The translations under genes were made by a program, and so were the position numbers. Shown piece by piece: positions 46,663 through 56,668 of a DNA stretch of 64,000 bases. Within the stretch, counting starts at the first letter, position 1. The number at the start of each line of letters is the position of its first letter. The notes beneath the pieces were generated by a model. That model saw only the letters and a program-made list of their open reading frames with translations, was not told the origin of the DNA and searched no databases. The DNA comes from Paenibacillus sp. (GTDB lineage: Bacteria > Bacillota > Bacilli > Paenibacillales > Paenibacillaceae): assembly GCA_017512705.1 (NCBI GenBank), contig JAFWEX010000130.1:62001-126000 (forward strand), given 5' to 3'.

Positions 46663-49600
46663 ATGTTTTTGAAACGAATAGAATTGGGTGGATTCAAGTC
46701 ATTCGCCGACAAAACTGAAATGGAGTTCGTTCGCGGTATTACAGCTGTCGTAGGTCCGAATGGTAGCGGTAAAAGTAATATATCTGATGGTATTCGCTGG
46801 GTACTGGGGGAACAAAGTGCCAAGTCATTACGTGGCGGCAAAATGGAAGATGTTATTTTTGCAGGTAGTGATGCACGTAAAGCGGTCAATTACGGAGAGG
46901 TCTCGCTTACACTGGACAATGAAGATCAAGCATTAGCTTTGGATTTCGGTGAAGTGACTGTGACCCGACGTGTTCATCGCAGCGGTGACAGTGAATATTT
47001 TATTAATAAACAATCCTGTCGTCTGAAAGATATTACGGAACTGTTTATGGATACAGGAATTGGTAAAGAGGCTTACTCGATTATTGGACAAGGACGAATT
47101 GAAGAGATTTTGAGTACCCGCTCCGAGGATCGTCGTGGGATTTTTGAAGAGGCTTCGGGTATCGTTAAATATAAATCACGCAAACGGGATGCGACACGCA
47201 AGCTGGATGAGACGGAGCAGAATCTGCTGCGTATTCACGATCTTGTGACCGAACTGGAAGATCAGATTGGCCCGCTGAAGGAACAATCCGAGAAAGCAAT
47301 GCATTACAAGCAACTTCGCTCTGAACTCAAATCGAAAGAAATTTCGATGTATGTATATCAGATTGAACAGATTCATGCTTCCTGGAGTAAAGCGAATGAA
47401 CGTCTGGAATCGCTCAAACAGGAAGAGGTTGGTCTGTCTGCAATTGTATCAACTCATGATGCGAAGCTGGAGAATGATCGCAATGCACTGCGTCTCCTGG
47501 AAGCAGAAACGGAAGAGCTTCAGGCTACGTTGTTGCAGTTCAGTGAGGCAACGGAGAAAAGCGAAGGGCTTGGTGAGTTGCTTCGGGAGCGTGCCCGTCA
47601 TCTGCAGGCGAATCAGGAGCAACTGAAGGAAACGCTGGCGATCAGCGAGGAAAGGCATCGGGAGCGCGAAGCAGAGTTGCTTGCGTTACGTGAGAAGTTT
47701 GGCAAAATTGAGGAAGAACTGGCGGATGTGAAAAATCGCCTATCCGAAGAAGAAGCCAAACTTATCGGTGTTACGGGTGGAATAAGTCAGCAGCAGGAGG
47801 AAAGCTTAAAAGGTAACCTGCTGGAACTGATGAATCAAATGGCACAAGCACGAAACGAAATTCGGTATGTGGATCAGCAGAAAGAAACGCTGGAGCGCAG
47901 AATGAATCGTGCATCAGAGGAATCTGGTAAATGGGAAGAACAGAAAGAAACGCTGGAAAGTCGCAAAGCTGAAATTCAGAAAAAAGTCGTTCAATTAGGT
48001 AAAGAAATCAGTGAACTGCGTAGTGGCTACATCTCGGAAAGTGAGCGGCTGCAGTCTCTGCAAAAGCTTCTGGAAGAAAGCCGGAGCACTGTACGCAAAT
48101 GGGAGCAAAAACGTGAAGCCCAGGTATCTCGACGGGATACGATGAAAGAAATGCAGGATGACTTCGACGGTTTTATGCTGGGTGTAAAAGAAGTGCTTAA
48201 AGCTGCACGTAAAGGTACACTGAACGGTGTACACGGTGCAGTGGCAGAACTGGTCAAAGTTCCCGAAAAGGTTGAACTTGCAGTCGAAACGGCAATGGGT
48301 GCTGCGCTGCAACATATTGTTATGGAGAATGAGGCGGTATCCAGACAGGCCATTGCATTCCTGAAGCAGCGTCAATTAGGGAGAGCGACATTCTTGCCGC
48401 TGGATGTTATTCGGCCACGGGCAATCGGTGCGAGTGAACGTTCGATGGTTGAGGGTATGGATGGTTTCGTAGGCATCGGTGCAGAACTTGTACAGTATGA
48501 CGAGAAGTATTCCTCTATAATCGGTAGTTTGCTCGGCAACGTGATTATTGCAGAGACGCTGGAGTTTGCGAATAAAATTGCGGCACGCTGTCAGTACCGT
48601 TTTCGGGTTGTAACTCTTGAAGGCGACGTGGTTAATGCTGGGGGCTCCATGACAGGTGGCAGTCAGCACAAAAAAAATGGCAGCTTGCTCAGTCGCAAGC
48701 GGCAACTGGATCAGCTGGATCAGGATATATTGGATACCGAGCAGCAGATTGAGAAACTGCGCCGCAGCGTGGACGATGTAAAAGAACAGTTGGAGAAGTG
48801 TCAGGACAAGTTGGATCAGCTTCGTCAGTCTGGGGATGAAACCCGTAATGCAGAACAGCAGGCTACCATGGAGATGAAGCAGGTTGAACATGAGTTGCGT
48901 CATGTATTGGAGCAAGTTGCTGTCGCGGGTCAGGAGAAGCATGGATTTACTGAGGAAATCAACGAGCTGGACAAGTCGCGGATCGAAGCCGAGAAAAAAC
49001 TCGAACAGCTTGAGGAAGAGGAAAAAGCAACTCATCGGGCCATTCATGCTGCGGAGTTTGCCCGGAAGGCTAATGAGTCTGCAAAAGAAGAGTTACAGAC
49101 GCAGCTGACTGAATTGAAAGTACGAGAAGGCAAGCTGGATCAGGAACGTTTTTCGAATGAAGAGCAACTGCGGAGATTAGAGCGAGAGGTTGAATCACTC
49201 GTCAAAGATCTGCGTCAGAATCGCACGTTACTGGCTTCAATGGAAGCAGATTTCAAGAAAACACAGACCGACAGTGTGAAGCAGATTGAAGATCTGAACG
49301 AATACAAGTTGAAAAAGACAAAAGCCTCTCAGGAGCTGGACTTCAAACGTGCCGCGCGCAGTGAACTGTCGAAGAAGCTGGAGCTGGCGGAGAGTGAAAC
49401 GAAGGAGCAACGTACTCAGCTCAAAGCTGTGGAAGAACAGATGCGTCAGACTGAGATATCGGTTAACCGTCTGGATGTTGAGCTGGAAAACATTTTGCGC
49501 AAGCTGACAGATGAATATGAGCTAGGCTATGAGCTTGCCAAAGAGCGTTATCCGGTGCCGGAGGATGTCGAGAGTACACAAGCAGAGGTTCAGAAGCTGA

Positions 49601-50232
49601 AACGTTCCATCTCCGCTCTTGGTGATGTGAATCTGGGTGCAATCGAAGAGTTCCAGCGAGTGAATGAGCGCTATGAATTCCTGAACGAACAGAAGAATGA
49701 TTTGGTGGAAGCCAAAACAACACTTTATCAGGTAATCCGTGAAATGGAAGATGAAATGGCAAAGCGGTTCAAAGTTACGTTTGATGCCATTCGTCGTGAG
49801 TTCGGCACAGTGTTTACGAAACTATTCGGCGGAGGACGTGCGGATTTGGTTCTGATGGACCCTGAGCGCCTTCTTGAAACAGGTATTGATATTGTAGCGC
49901 AGCCACCAGGTAAGAAACTGCAAAATCTTCAGTTATTGTCTGGTGGAGAACGGGCTTTAACGGCCATGGCACTACTTTTTGCTATTCTACATGTTAAACC
50001 AGTGCCATTTTGCGTGCTGGATGAAGTCGAAGCTGCACTGGATGAGGCCAATGTTGTTCGTTTTGCCCAGTATCTGCGCGAGTTCTCTGAACAAACACAA
50101 TTTATTGTTGTTACACACCGGAAGGGCACGATGGAAGAAGCTGATGTTCTATACGGGGTTACGATGGAAGAGGGCGGAGTATCCAAGCTTGTTTCGGTTA
50201 AACTGGATGATGAAGAAGCTGAAATTGCCTGA
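46663..50232 (+). CDS. smc: Chromosome segregation ATPase SMC
   Basis: A 1189-residue SMC protein. The N-terminal ATPase half has Walker A in VVGPNGSGKSNISDG. Two long coiled coils (about 170-500 and 670-1020) flank the hinge (about 510-660, with NAGGSMTGGSQHKK). The C-terminal half has the signature LLSGGERALTAMAL and Walker B VLDEVEAALDEAN. As the core of condensin with ScpA and ScpB it organises the chromosome. GAGGAGGTGA lies 12 bases before the ATG. Confidence 0.97.
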   Translation: MFLKRIELGGFKSFADKTEMEFVRGITAVVGPNGSGKSNISDGIRWVLGEQSAKSLRGGKMEDVIFAGSDARKAVNYGEVSLTLDNEDQALALDFGEVTVTRRVHRSGDSEYFINKQSCRLKDITELFMDTGIGKEAYSIIGQGRIEEILSTRSEDRRGIFEEASGIVKYKSRKRDATRKLDETEQNLLRIHDLVTELEDQIGPLKEQSEKAMHYKQLRSELKSKEISMYVYQIEQIHASWSKANERLESLKQEEVGLSAIVSTHDAKLENDRNALRLLEAETEELQATLLQFSEATEKSEGLGELLRERARHLQANQEQLKETLAISEERHREREAELLALREKFGKIEEELADVKNRLSEEEAKLIGVTGGISQQQEESLKGNLLELMNQMAQARNEIRYVDQQKETLERRMNRASEESGKWEEQKETLESRKAEIQKKVVQLGKEISELRSGYISESERLQSLQKLLEESRSTVRKWEQKREAQVSRRDTMKEMQDDFDGFMLGVKEVLKAARKGTLNGVHGAVAELVKVPEKVELAVETAMGAALQHIVMENEAVSRQAIAFLKQRQLGRATFLPLDVIRPRAIGASERSMVEGMDGFVGIGAELVQYDEKYSSIIGSLLGNVIIAETLEFANKIAARCQYRFRVVTLEGDVVNAGGSMTGGSQHKKNGSLLSRKRQLDQLDQDILDTEQQIEKLRRSVDDVKEQLEKCQDKLDQLRQSGDETRNAEQQATMEMKQVEHELRHVLEQVAVAGQEKHGFTEEINELDKSRIEAEKKLEQLEEEEKATHRAIHAAEFARKANESAKEELQTQLTELKVREGKLDQERFSNEEQLRRLEREVESLVKDLRQNRTLLASMEADFKKTQTDSVKQIEDLNEYKLKKTKASQELDFKRAARSELSKKLELAESETKEQRTQLKAVEEQMRQTEISVNRLDVELENILRKLTDEYELGYELAKERYPVPEDVESTQAEVQKLKRSISALGDVNLGAIEEFQRVNERYEFLNEQKNDLVEAKTTLYQVIREMEDEMAKRFKVTFDAIRREFGTVFTKLFGGGRADLVLMDPERLLETGIDIVAQPPGKKLQNLQLLSGGERALTAMALLFAILHVKPVPFCVLDEVEAALDEANVVRFAQYLREFSEQTQFIVVTHRKGTMEEADVLYGVTMEEGGVSKLVSVKLDDEEAEIA

Positions 50233-50331
50233 TTTGCTGCAAGGTTGTGATGTTAACAGAGCATGACTCATTGTATTTTCTACAAAAATTATTACAATTA
50301 CGATTGATTATGTACACGATGGAGGGGCTTT

Positions 50332-51339
50332 ATGAGTTTCTTTAAAAAGCTACGAGACAGCATTGCAAGTAAAACGGAGTCTGTAACCAAACAGTTCAAG
50401 GATGGACTGGAAAAGACACGTAAAGGGCTTGTGGAGAAAGTAACGGATCTGGTCATTCGCCGCAAAAAAATAGATGAAGAATTCTACGAAGAACTCGAAG
50501 AAATTCTGATAGGAGCGGACGTTGGCGTTAATACGGTTATGCGATTAATTGAAGACCTGCGTGAAGAAGTGAAAAAACGGAGAATTGAAGATGCAGCTGA
50601 GCTTCAGCCGGTGTTGTCCGAGAAATTGACAGACTTGCTTCGTGGTGAGCAAAACAATGAACTTAATATGAATCCAGATGGTATCACCGTGATTTTGTTT
50701 GTGGGTGTTAACGGTGTTGGTAAAACGACCACCATTGGTAAGCTTGCACACCGCTTTAAGCAGCAAGGGAAAAAAGTAATTATGGCTGCAGGAGATACAT
50801 TCCGCGCCGGCGCGATCGAGCAACTGGAAGTATGGGGACAGCGTGCAGGGGTAGAAGTGATCAAGCAGCAATCAGGTTCTGATCCCGCTGCGGTTATGTA
50901 TGATGCGGTACAAGCCGCAAAACAACGCGGAGCGGACGTGTTGTTGTGTGATACAGCAGGACGATTGCAAAACAAATCGAACCTGATGGACGAGCTGAAC
51001 AAAATCTATCGCGTTATTCAACGAGAGATTCCAAGTGCACCGCATGAAGTATTGATGGTGCTGGATGCAACAACAGGACAGAATGCCTTGAATCAGGCTA
51101 AACTTTTCGGAGAGAAAAGTGGCGTAACAGGTCTAGTATTAACCAAGTTGGATGGAACAGCCAAAGGTGGGATCGTGGTTGCGATTCGTCAAGAGTTGGA
51201 CTTGCCTGTTAAATTGGTTGGACTGGGAGAGAAAATTGATGATCTTCAGCAGTTCGACTCAGAGCAGTTTGTACATGCTTTGTTTGCAGGACTAATTCAG
51301 GAACAGCCAGCCCAAGTTAATGGAGATGAGGATCAGTAA
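50332..51339 (+). CDS. ftsY: Signal recognition particle receptor FtsY
   Basis: A 335-residue SRP receptor GTPase. A short basic N-terminal region (FFKKLRDSIASK) and NG domain are present without the long acidic A domain of E. coli. Motifs: GVNGVGKTTTIGKLA (P loop), DTFRAGAIEQL, DTAGRLQNKSNLM, LTKLDGTAKGG. It docks ribosome-SRP complexes to the membrane translocon. GGAGGGGC precedes the ATG. It is followed by a PAQR-type gene before ylxM-ffh. Confidence 0.96.
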   Translation: MSFFKKLRDSIASKTESVTKQFKDGLEKTRKGLVEKVTDLVIRRKKIDEEFYEELEEILIGADVGVNTVMRLIEDLREEVKKRRIEDAAELQPVLSEKLTDLLRGEQNNELNMNPDGITVILFVGVNGVGKTTTIGKLAHRFKQQGKKVIMAAGDTFRAGAIEQLEVWGQRAGVEVIKQQSGSDPAAVMYDAVQAAKQRGADVLLCDTAGRLQNKSNLMDELNKIYRVIQREIPSAPHEVLMVLDATTGQNALNQAKLFGEKSGVTGLVLTKLDGTAKGGIVVAIRQELDLPVKLVGLGEKIDDLQQFDSEQFVHALFAGLIQEQPAQVNGDEDQ

Positions 51340-51398
51340 GATTAATCCATAGTCTCAGAAACAAAGAGCAATTAGAAACGCAAATAAATAATATTTAC

Positions 51399-51457
51399 CG
51401 TATTGCCGCTGCATCATGTGAACTCACGTGTAATGTCATCGGCAATACGTGTATAAT
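51399..51457 (+). promoter_or_regulatory. Inverted repeat overlapping a promoter before the haemolysin-III gene
   Basis: CGTATTGCCG (51399-51408) and CGGCAATACG (51440-51449) are perfect 10-base arms. An inner CATGTGA/TCACGTG pair has one mismatch. TATAAT (51452-51457) lies two bases after the right arm, which would occupy the -10/-35 spacer. Confidence 0.5.
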
Positions 51458-51500
51458 GGAAGGTAACCGAAATTGTAAGGGGTTAGAAAGGAAGGTTGAT

Positions 51501-52148
51501 ATGGCCAATACTTACACCTATTCTCGCCGTGAAGAGCTCGCAAACGCAGTGACACATGGAATCGGTGCTGCACTGAGTGTAGCTGCTCTAGTATTGTTGA
51601 TCGTATTCTCCAGTATGAAAGGTACAGCTTGGCATGTCGTTAGTTTTACAATCTATGGCATAACCATGCTCATGTTGTATACCAATTCAACGCTGGTTCA
51701 TGCACTCAAAGAAGGAAAAGCCAAAGATTTGTTTGAGTTTTTCGACCACTCTTCGATATATTTGTTTATTGCAGGGACGTATACACCCTTTTTATTCGTT
51801 GCAGTTCGAGGAACACTGGGGTGGACCTTGTTCGGGATCATCTGGGGCATTGCACTAGCCGGAGTGATCTTCAAAGCCTTTTTCACGAAGAAGTTCTTGT
51901 TTATGTCAACGATCTTCTACATTGCGATGGGCTGGTTGATTGTGATTGCCTGGAACCCGCTTGTGACTGCAATACCGACAGGTGGAATTGTGCTGCTAGT
52001 TGCAGGTGGTCTGATGTATACGCTTGGCACATTGTTTTATGTATGGAGAGGTTTTCCGTTTCACCATGCCATCTGGCATCTGTTTGTACTAGCCGGCAGT
52101 ATTCTTCACTTCTTTGCCGTACTGATTTATCTGACTCCGCTTCGTTAG
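51501..52148 (+). CDS. Haemolysin III family (PAQR) membrane protein
   Basis: A 215-residue protein with seven hydrophobic segments. NAVTHGIGAALS near the N-terminus, FFDHSSIYLFIAGTYTPF in the middle and HAIWHLFVLAGSILHFFAV near the end are the conserved His/Asp/Ser motifs of the YqfA/hemolysin III/PAQR family, which probably form a metal hydrolase site in the membrane. The cellular role in bacteria is not settled. AAGGAAGG precedes the ATG at 51501. Confidence 0.9.
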   Translation: MANTYTYSRREELANAVTHGIGAALSVAALVLLIVFSSMKGTAWHVVSFTIYGITMLMLYTNSTLVHALKEGKAKDLFEFFDHSSIYLFIAGTYTPFLFVAVRGTLGWTLFGIIWGIALAGVIFKAFFTKKFLFMSTIFYIAMGWLIVIAWNPLVTAIPTGGIVLLVAGGLMYTLGTLFYVWRGFPFHHAIWHLFVLAGSILHFFAVLIYLTPLR

Positions 52149-52156
52149 AAGCGTTA

Positions 52157-52194
52157 AACGAAGCGGCTCTTACCTGGGGCGGTTTCGTTTTTTT
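52157..52194 (+). terminator. Intrinsic terminator after the haemolysin-III gene
   Basis: AACGAA and TTCGTT arms with an inner GC-rich stem, followed by TTTTTTT. Confidence 0.8.
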
Positions 52195-52335
52195 ATGTAG
52201 GGACATCGATAACAAAACATGTCTTCCATGCTGAAGTAGAGCTCGAAGATCATGCTTTATAGATACGATAATTGATGTTTTTGGACGCTTTTTATAACGC
52301 GTTGTATCTCTTTTTATTGTGACAAGTATTTTTGC

Positions 52336-52364
52336 TTGACATCCTGATTTGTTTTAGGTATTAT
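52336..52364 (+). promoter_or_regulatory. Vegetative promoter for ylxM-ffh
   Basis: TTGACA and TATTAT are separated by 17 bases, 56 bases before ylxM. Confidence 0.75.
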
Positions 52365-52419
52365 TAGGAACGTTGCAAGAGTGTAAAGTGTTTTTCCTTG
52401 ACGAAGGGAGTGCCCTGGT

Positions 52420-52770
52420 ATGAGTCAAGAAAACCGGCTTGAGAAGACAAACCGGATTAACTTGCTGTTTGCCTTTTATGAATCTCTGCTTACAGAGAAA
52501 CAGCAAACATTTCTGAAATATTATTTTCATGATGATTTTTCACTTGGTGAAATAGCAACCGAGTTTGAGATCAGCCGCCAGGCGGTATATGAACATATTA
52601 AACGTGCTGAACAAGTGCTTGAGAACTACGAAAGCAAGCTAGGCTTGCTGGAGAAGTATGAAAGACGCAGCCGTTGCCTTGAAGATTTACAACAAGCACT
52701 GGAACGCGCTGGCGTTACCGTGGATAACAACAAACCAATACACGATCTCGTTTCACAGTTGGTGGAATAA
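52420..52770 (+). CDS. ylxM: YlxM-type helix-turn-helix protein of the SRP operon
   Basis: A 116-residue UPF0122 protein with a sigma-70 region-4-like helix-turn-helix (FSLGEIATEFEISRQAVYEH, about residues 44-63). It is always encoded next to ffh in Bacillota; in streptococci it binds SRP and modulates its GTPase. The promoter above it suggests it starts the ylxM-ffh transcript. GAAGGGAG precedes the ATG. Confidence 0.92.
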   Translation: MSQENRLEKTNRINLLFAFYESLLTEKQQTFLKYYFHDDFSLGEIATEFEISRQAVYEHIKRAEQVLENYESKLGLLEKYERRSRCLEDLQQALERAGVTVDNNKPIHDLVSQLVE

Positions 52771-52841
52771 TTATTATTGTTCGCTGCGCTGTGGAATGAG
52801 TCGGTCTAAAAACGTAATTGAAGCTTGAAGGAGGTGGGATC

Positions 52842-54218
52842 ATGGCATTTGAAGGATTAACGACCCGATTGCAGAATGTGTTCAGCAAGCTGCGCGGCAA
52901 AGGTAAGGTGTCTGACGAAGACGTAGCCGAAGCGATGCGCGAAGTACGCCTGGCATTGCTTGAGGCGGATGTAAACTTCAAAGTGGTCAAGGAATTCATC
53001 GCCAAAGTGAAAGAGAAGGCTGTCGGCAAAGAAGTCATGGACAGCTTTACACCCGGGATGGTCATCATTGACATTGTTAACAAAGAGTTAACGGAGTTAA
53101 TGGGCGGAAGTCAAGCCAAACTGGCGAAGGCAAACAAACCACCTACAGTCATCATGATGGTTGGTTTACAGGGTGCTGGTAAAACGACCACTTCCGGTAA
53201 ATTGGCAAAAATGCTGCAAAAGCAAAACAGCAGACCCTTGCTGATTGCGGGTGATATTTATCGTCCAGCTGCGATCAAGCAGTTGCAAGTACTGGGTGAG
53301 CAGCTGAAGGCGCCAGTGTTTACCCTTGGTGATCAGACAAGCCCGGTAGAGATTGCTCGTCAAGGTCTGCAGCACGCAAAAGACAACGGGCATGATTATG
53401 TGATCGTTGATACAGCGGGACGTCTGCACGTCGATGAAGAATTGATGGAAGAACTTCGCCAGATTCACAGCGTCGTGAACCCTGATGAAGTCTTGCTCGT
53501 TGTCGACAGTATGACGGGTCAAGATGCGGTTAACGTAGCAGAGCACTTTAATCAACAGCTTGATCTGACAGGAGTAGTCCTGACCAAGCTGGATGGCGAT
53601 ACACGTGGTGGTGCTGCACTGTCTGTCAAAGCAGTTACAGGCTGCCCGATCAAGTTTGCCTCTCTGGGAGAGAAGCTTGATGCACTGGAGCCGTTCCATC
53701 CGGAACGTATGGCTTCACGGATTCTCGGTATGGGTGACATGTTGTCCTTGATTGAAAAGGCACAGTCCAACATTGATACCGAGAAAGCGAAGGAAATGGA
53801 ACGGAAGATGCGGAATGCAGAATTCACGTTCGAAGATTTCCTGGAGCAGATGGATCAGGTGAAAAAGCTTGGGCCAATTGACCAGATCATGGATATGATT
53901 CCGGGGATGGGCAAGATGAAGCAAGCGAAAGACCTGAAGGTCGATGACAAACAGATGGGCCGAATTGAAGCGATTGTCTATTCCATGACAACGGAAGAGA
54001 AACGTAACCCAGATATGATTAACCATAGCCGCCGGAAGCGGATTGCTACCGGAAGTGGAACATCGCTCGCTGAGGTGAATCGTCTGATCAAACAATTTGA
54101 TGAGATGCGCCGTATGATGAAGCAGTTCTCGGATATGATGGGTCCTAAAGGCGGCAAAAACAAAGCAATGAAGCAGTTGAAAGGTCTCGGCAAAGGAATG
54201 AAATTTCCTTTTCGTTGA
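52842..54218 (+). CDS. ffh: Signal recognition particle protein Ffh
   Basis: A 458-residue SRP54 homologue. The NG GTPase domain has GLQGAGKTTTSGKLA, DIYRPAAIKQL, DTAGRLHVDEELM and LTKLDGDTRGG. The C-terminal M domain (about 300-450) is Met-rich (MDMIPGMGKMKQ) and binds signal peptides and SRP RNA. GGAGGTGGG precedes the ATG at 52842. The SRP RNA gene is not seen in this window. Confidence 0.97.
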   Translation: MAFEGLTTRLQNVFSKLRGKGKVSDEDVAEAMREVRLALLEADVNFKVVKEFIAKVKEKAVGKEVMDSFTPGMVIIDIVNKELTELMGGSQAKLAKANKPPTVIMMVGLQGAGKTTTSGKLAKMLQKQNSRPLLIAGDIYRPAAIKQLQVLGEQLKAPVFTLGDQTSPVEIARQGLQHAKDNGHDYVIVDTAGRLHVDEELMEELRQIHSVVNPDEVLLVVDSMTGQDAVNVAEHFNQQLDLTGVVLTKLDGDTRGGAALSVKAVTGCPIKFASLGEKLDALEPFHPERMASRILGMGDMLSLIEKAQSNIDTEKAKEMERKMRNAEFTFEDFLEQMDQVKKLGPIDQIMDMIPGMGKMKQAKDLKVDDKQMGRIEAIVYSMTTEEKRNPDMINHSRRKRIATGSGTSLAEVNRLIKQFDEMRRMMKQFSDMMGPKGGKNKAMKQLKGLGKGMKFPFR

Positions 54219-54272
54219 TTAAATGTCAGACTGCACGAGATACAGATTTCATTGAAGGAGGTGAATTTTCAA

Positions 54273-54545
54273 ATGGCAGTTCGTATTCGTCTGAAACGTA
54301 TGGGTGCTCACAAAGCTCCTTTCTACCGCGTAGTGGTATCGGATTCCCGTTCCCCACGTGACGGTCGTTTTATCGAGGAGATCGGTTACTACAACCCGGT
54401 TGAACAACCGGCTGTTGTTAAAATCGATGAAGATAAAGCATTGCAATGGCTTCAAAACGGTGCGCAAGCATCCGACACTGTCCGCAACTTGCTGAGCAAA
54501 GCGGGCGTGATGAAGAAATTCCACGAGTCTAAATTATCTAAATAA
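54273..54545 (+). CDS. rpsP: Ribosomal protein S16
   Basis: A 90-residue S16, starting [18 protein letters not shown] with [20 protein letters not shown]. It is a small-subunit assembly protein. AAGGAGGTGA precedes the ATG at 54273. Confidence 0.97.
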   Translation: MAVRIRLKRMGAHKAPFYRVVVSDSRSPRDGRFIEEIGYYNPVEQPAVVKIDEDKALQWLQNGAQASDTVRNLLSKAGVMKKFHESKLSK

Positions 54546-54568
54546 GTTGCTGATTCGGAGGGTCATCT

Positions 54569-54799
54569 ATGGAAGAATTAGTAAGCATAATTGCTAAGGC
54601 TTTGGTCGATCATCCGGAAGATGTGGCGGTTCGGACGGTTGAGAAAGACCGGCTTGTCGTTTATGAGTTAACGGTGCATCCCGACGATGTCGGAAAAGTG
54701 ATCGGAAAACAAGGACGAATCGCAAAATCTCTTCGTACGGTCGTCACATCAGCAGCAGTTAAGATGGATAAGCGGGTTACCGTCGATATCATATCTTAA
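54569..54799 (+). CDS. khpA: KH-domain RNA-binding protein KhpA
   Basis: A 76-residue single KH domain with the GXXG loop in VIGKQGRIAKSLR. KhpA (YlqC) pairs with KhpB/Jag and binds many RNAs affecting cell elongation and division. It follows rpsP by 23 bases with GGAGGG as ribosome site. Confidence 0.94.
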   Translation: MEELVSIIAKALVDHPEDVAVRTVEKDRLVVYELTVHPDDVGKVIGKQGRIAKSLRTVVTSAAVKMDKRVTVDIIS

Positions 54800-54805
54800 A
54801 GATAT

Positions 54806-54845
54806 ACGAAAGGGGGTTAGGATGCATGTCCTAGCCCCTTTTCGT
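54806..54845 (+). terminator. Terminator after khpA
   Basis: ACGAAAGGGGGTTAGGA pairs with TCCTAGCCCCTTTTCGT around TGCATG-type bases. The T run is inside the stem. Confidence 0.8.
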
Positions 54846-54914
54846 GCATGCTGAACTTAATATGTTAGATTATATATTGAATTAAAATATTTTGGGCTAT
54901 GAGTTACTTCGGAG

Positions 54915-55075
54915 CAGTGTAGGGGACGGAATCGATTCTGGAGAAGCGTAAGCGTTCGCCTTTATCACCTCATTTTCACCTTTTAATAAGAGTTCAAAAA
55001 ATGAGGGGGTAACAGCGATCGGAAGAACGAACCGTCGCCGGAACGACCGGACGAGAGTCGAAGTGACTGTTTATT
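54915..55075 (+). other. Structured intergenic block before rimM
   Basis: This 160-base stretch has several local stems: GAATCGATTC palindrome, CCTCATTTT with AAAATGAGG, and an ACAG...CTGT closure around GCGA/TCGC, CCGG/CCGG and AGTC/GACT helices. It encodes no ORF. It could be a leader RNA or an interspersed element. Confidence 0.45.
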
Positions 55076-55101
55076 TTGATTGAATTTCGTAGGAGGATTG
55101 T

Positions 55102-55614
55102 ATGGCAGAGTTTATGAATGTAGGTAAAATTGTGAATACTCACGGTATTCGCGGCGAGTTGAAGATTATGCCTTTGACTGATTTTCCAGAAGTGCGTTTT
55201 GCCAAAAATGCGGAGCTGTATTTATTTACACCGGATAACCATCCGGCACTGGTCACGGTTGAATCTGCGCGTTTGCATAAAAATATGTATATCGTACGTC
55301 TGAAAGAATACGGCAACATCAACGAAGTAGAGAAATTTAAAGGCGGCATGGCAAAAGTAACTAAGGAAAATCTTGCTGATCTGGAGGAAGGTGAGTATTA
55401 TTTCCATCAGATTATAGGCTGCGCGGTTATTACAGAAGAGGGAGACACCCTCGGCACAGTCTCTGAAATTCTGACACCAGGCGCGAATGATGTATGGGTA
55501 GTCAAAACGCCAGCGGGAAAAGAAGTGTTGATTCCAGTAATTGATGATGTGGTTTTGGATGTTGATGTGGAACAGAAGCTGGTCAAGATTCACCTGATGG
55601 AAGGACTGCTGTAA
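55102..55614 (+). CDS. rimM: Ribosome maturation factor RimM
   Basis: A 170-residue RimM. The N-terminal domain begins [19 protein letters not shown] and the C-terminal PRC-barrel contains [12 protein letters not shown] and [10 protein letters not shown]. It assists 30S head assembly with S19. AGGAGGATTGT precedes the ATG; trmD follows after one base. Confidence 0.95.
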   Translation: MAEFMNVGKIVNTHGIRGELKIMPLTDFPEVRFAKNAELYLFTPDNHPALVTVESARLHKNMYIVRLKEYGNINEVEKFKGGMAKVTKENLADLEEGEYYFHQIIGCAVITEEGDTLGTVSEILTPGANDVWVVKTPAGKEVLIPVIDDVVLDVDVEQKLVKIHLMEGLL

Positions 55615-55615
55615 G

Positions 55616-56377
55616 ATGAAGGTTGATGTATTAACGTTATTCCCGGAAATGTTTGACGGTGTGTTCGGTACAAGCATACTGGGTAAAGCGCAGGCAAAGG
55701 GACTTGTCTCATTGGGGGCAACCAATTTCCGTAATTACGCAACCAACAAACATAACACTGTGGATGATGCTCCTTACGGTGGAGGTGGGGGGATGGTGCT
55801 TAAGCCGGATCCAATCTTTGCTGCGGTTGAAGATGTACTGGAGCAGCGTGGAGAAGCTGACGCGGAGATGAAAGCACCTCGCGTTATTTTAATGTGTCCC
55901 CAGGGAGAAACGTTCACTCAGAAAAAAGCAGAAGAGTTGGTTCAAGAAGATCATCTGATCTTTATATGTGGTCATTATGAAGGTTACGATGAGCGTATCC
56001 GTGAATTTCTCGTGACAGACGAACTGTCTATTGGTGACTATGTTCTAACCGGGGGCGAGCTTCCTGCGATGGTGGCGATCGATAGCATTGTACGCCTCAT
56101 TCCAGGGGTTCTTGGGAACGAGACTAGTGCGGTGACGGACTCATTCAGTACCGGGTTGCTTGAATATCCTCATTACACGCGTCCACCTGAATTTAGAGGT
56201 ATGAAAGTGCCGGACATGCTTTTGTCTGGGCATCACCTAAATATTGAGGCATGGCGTAGAGAACAGTCTCTGATTCGTACGCTGGAGCGTAGACCAGAAC
56301 TGTTAGAGACGGCTGAATTAACAGACAAGGAACGGAAGTGGCTAGAACAGTACCGAGCTGATCACGAAAAAAAATAG
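55616..56377 (+). CDS. trmD: tRNA guanine-37 N1 methyltransferase
   Basis: A 253-residue SPOUT enzyme with the trefoil knot motif [16 protein letters not shown] and start [16 protein letters not shown]. It methylates G37 next to the anticodon, preventing frameshifting. Coupled to rimM by a one-base gap. Confidence 0.97.
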   Translation: MKVDVLTLFPEMFDGVFGTSILGKAQAKGLVSLGATNFRNYATNKHNTVDDAPYGGGGGMVLKPDPIFAAVEDVLEQRGEADAEMKAPRVILMCPQGETFTQKKAEELVQEDHLIFICGHYEGYDERIREFLVTDELSIGDYVLTGGELPAMVAIDSIVRLIPGVLGNETSAVTDSFSTGLLEYPHYTRPPEFRGMKVPDMLLSGHHLNIEAWRREQSLIRTLERRPELLETAELTDKERKWLEQYRADHEKK

Positions 56378-56561
56378 AACGTTTATACCGAAATACTATG
56401 GGGTAGGCGGAGCAGAGTGAATCGAACGTTATCTGGATCCTCGCCGAATGTAGCATAACCCACATGAGAGATCAGCCATCGTTTTGCCATAGTAAAGCGA
56501 TGTAGATGCAGGTTTAGCAAAGTGTAATGCTGTTAGTGACTGCTCAGCCCTTATTAGCCAG

Positions 56562-56608
56562 AAAAAAAACCGAGAGGACAGCTCAGGCTGCGCCAATCGG
56601 TTTTTTTT
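56562..56608. terminator. Bidirectional terminator between trmD and the deacetylase gene
   Basis: AAAAAAAACCGA and TCGGTTTTTTTT arms give a T run on both strands, between convergent genes. The 180 bases after trmD before it show no other feature. Confidence 0.8.
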
Positions 56609-56668
56609 GATCCAAGTAAATTGTGAAATAGAGGTGAATCATCCGTGATTAGTTCTCGTCTACATGCT

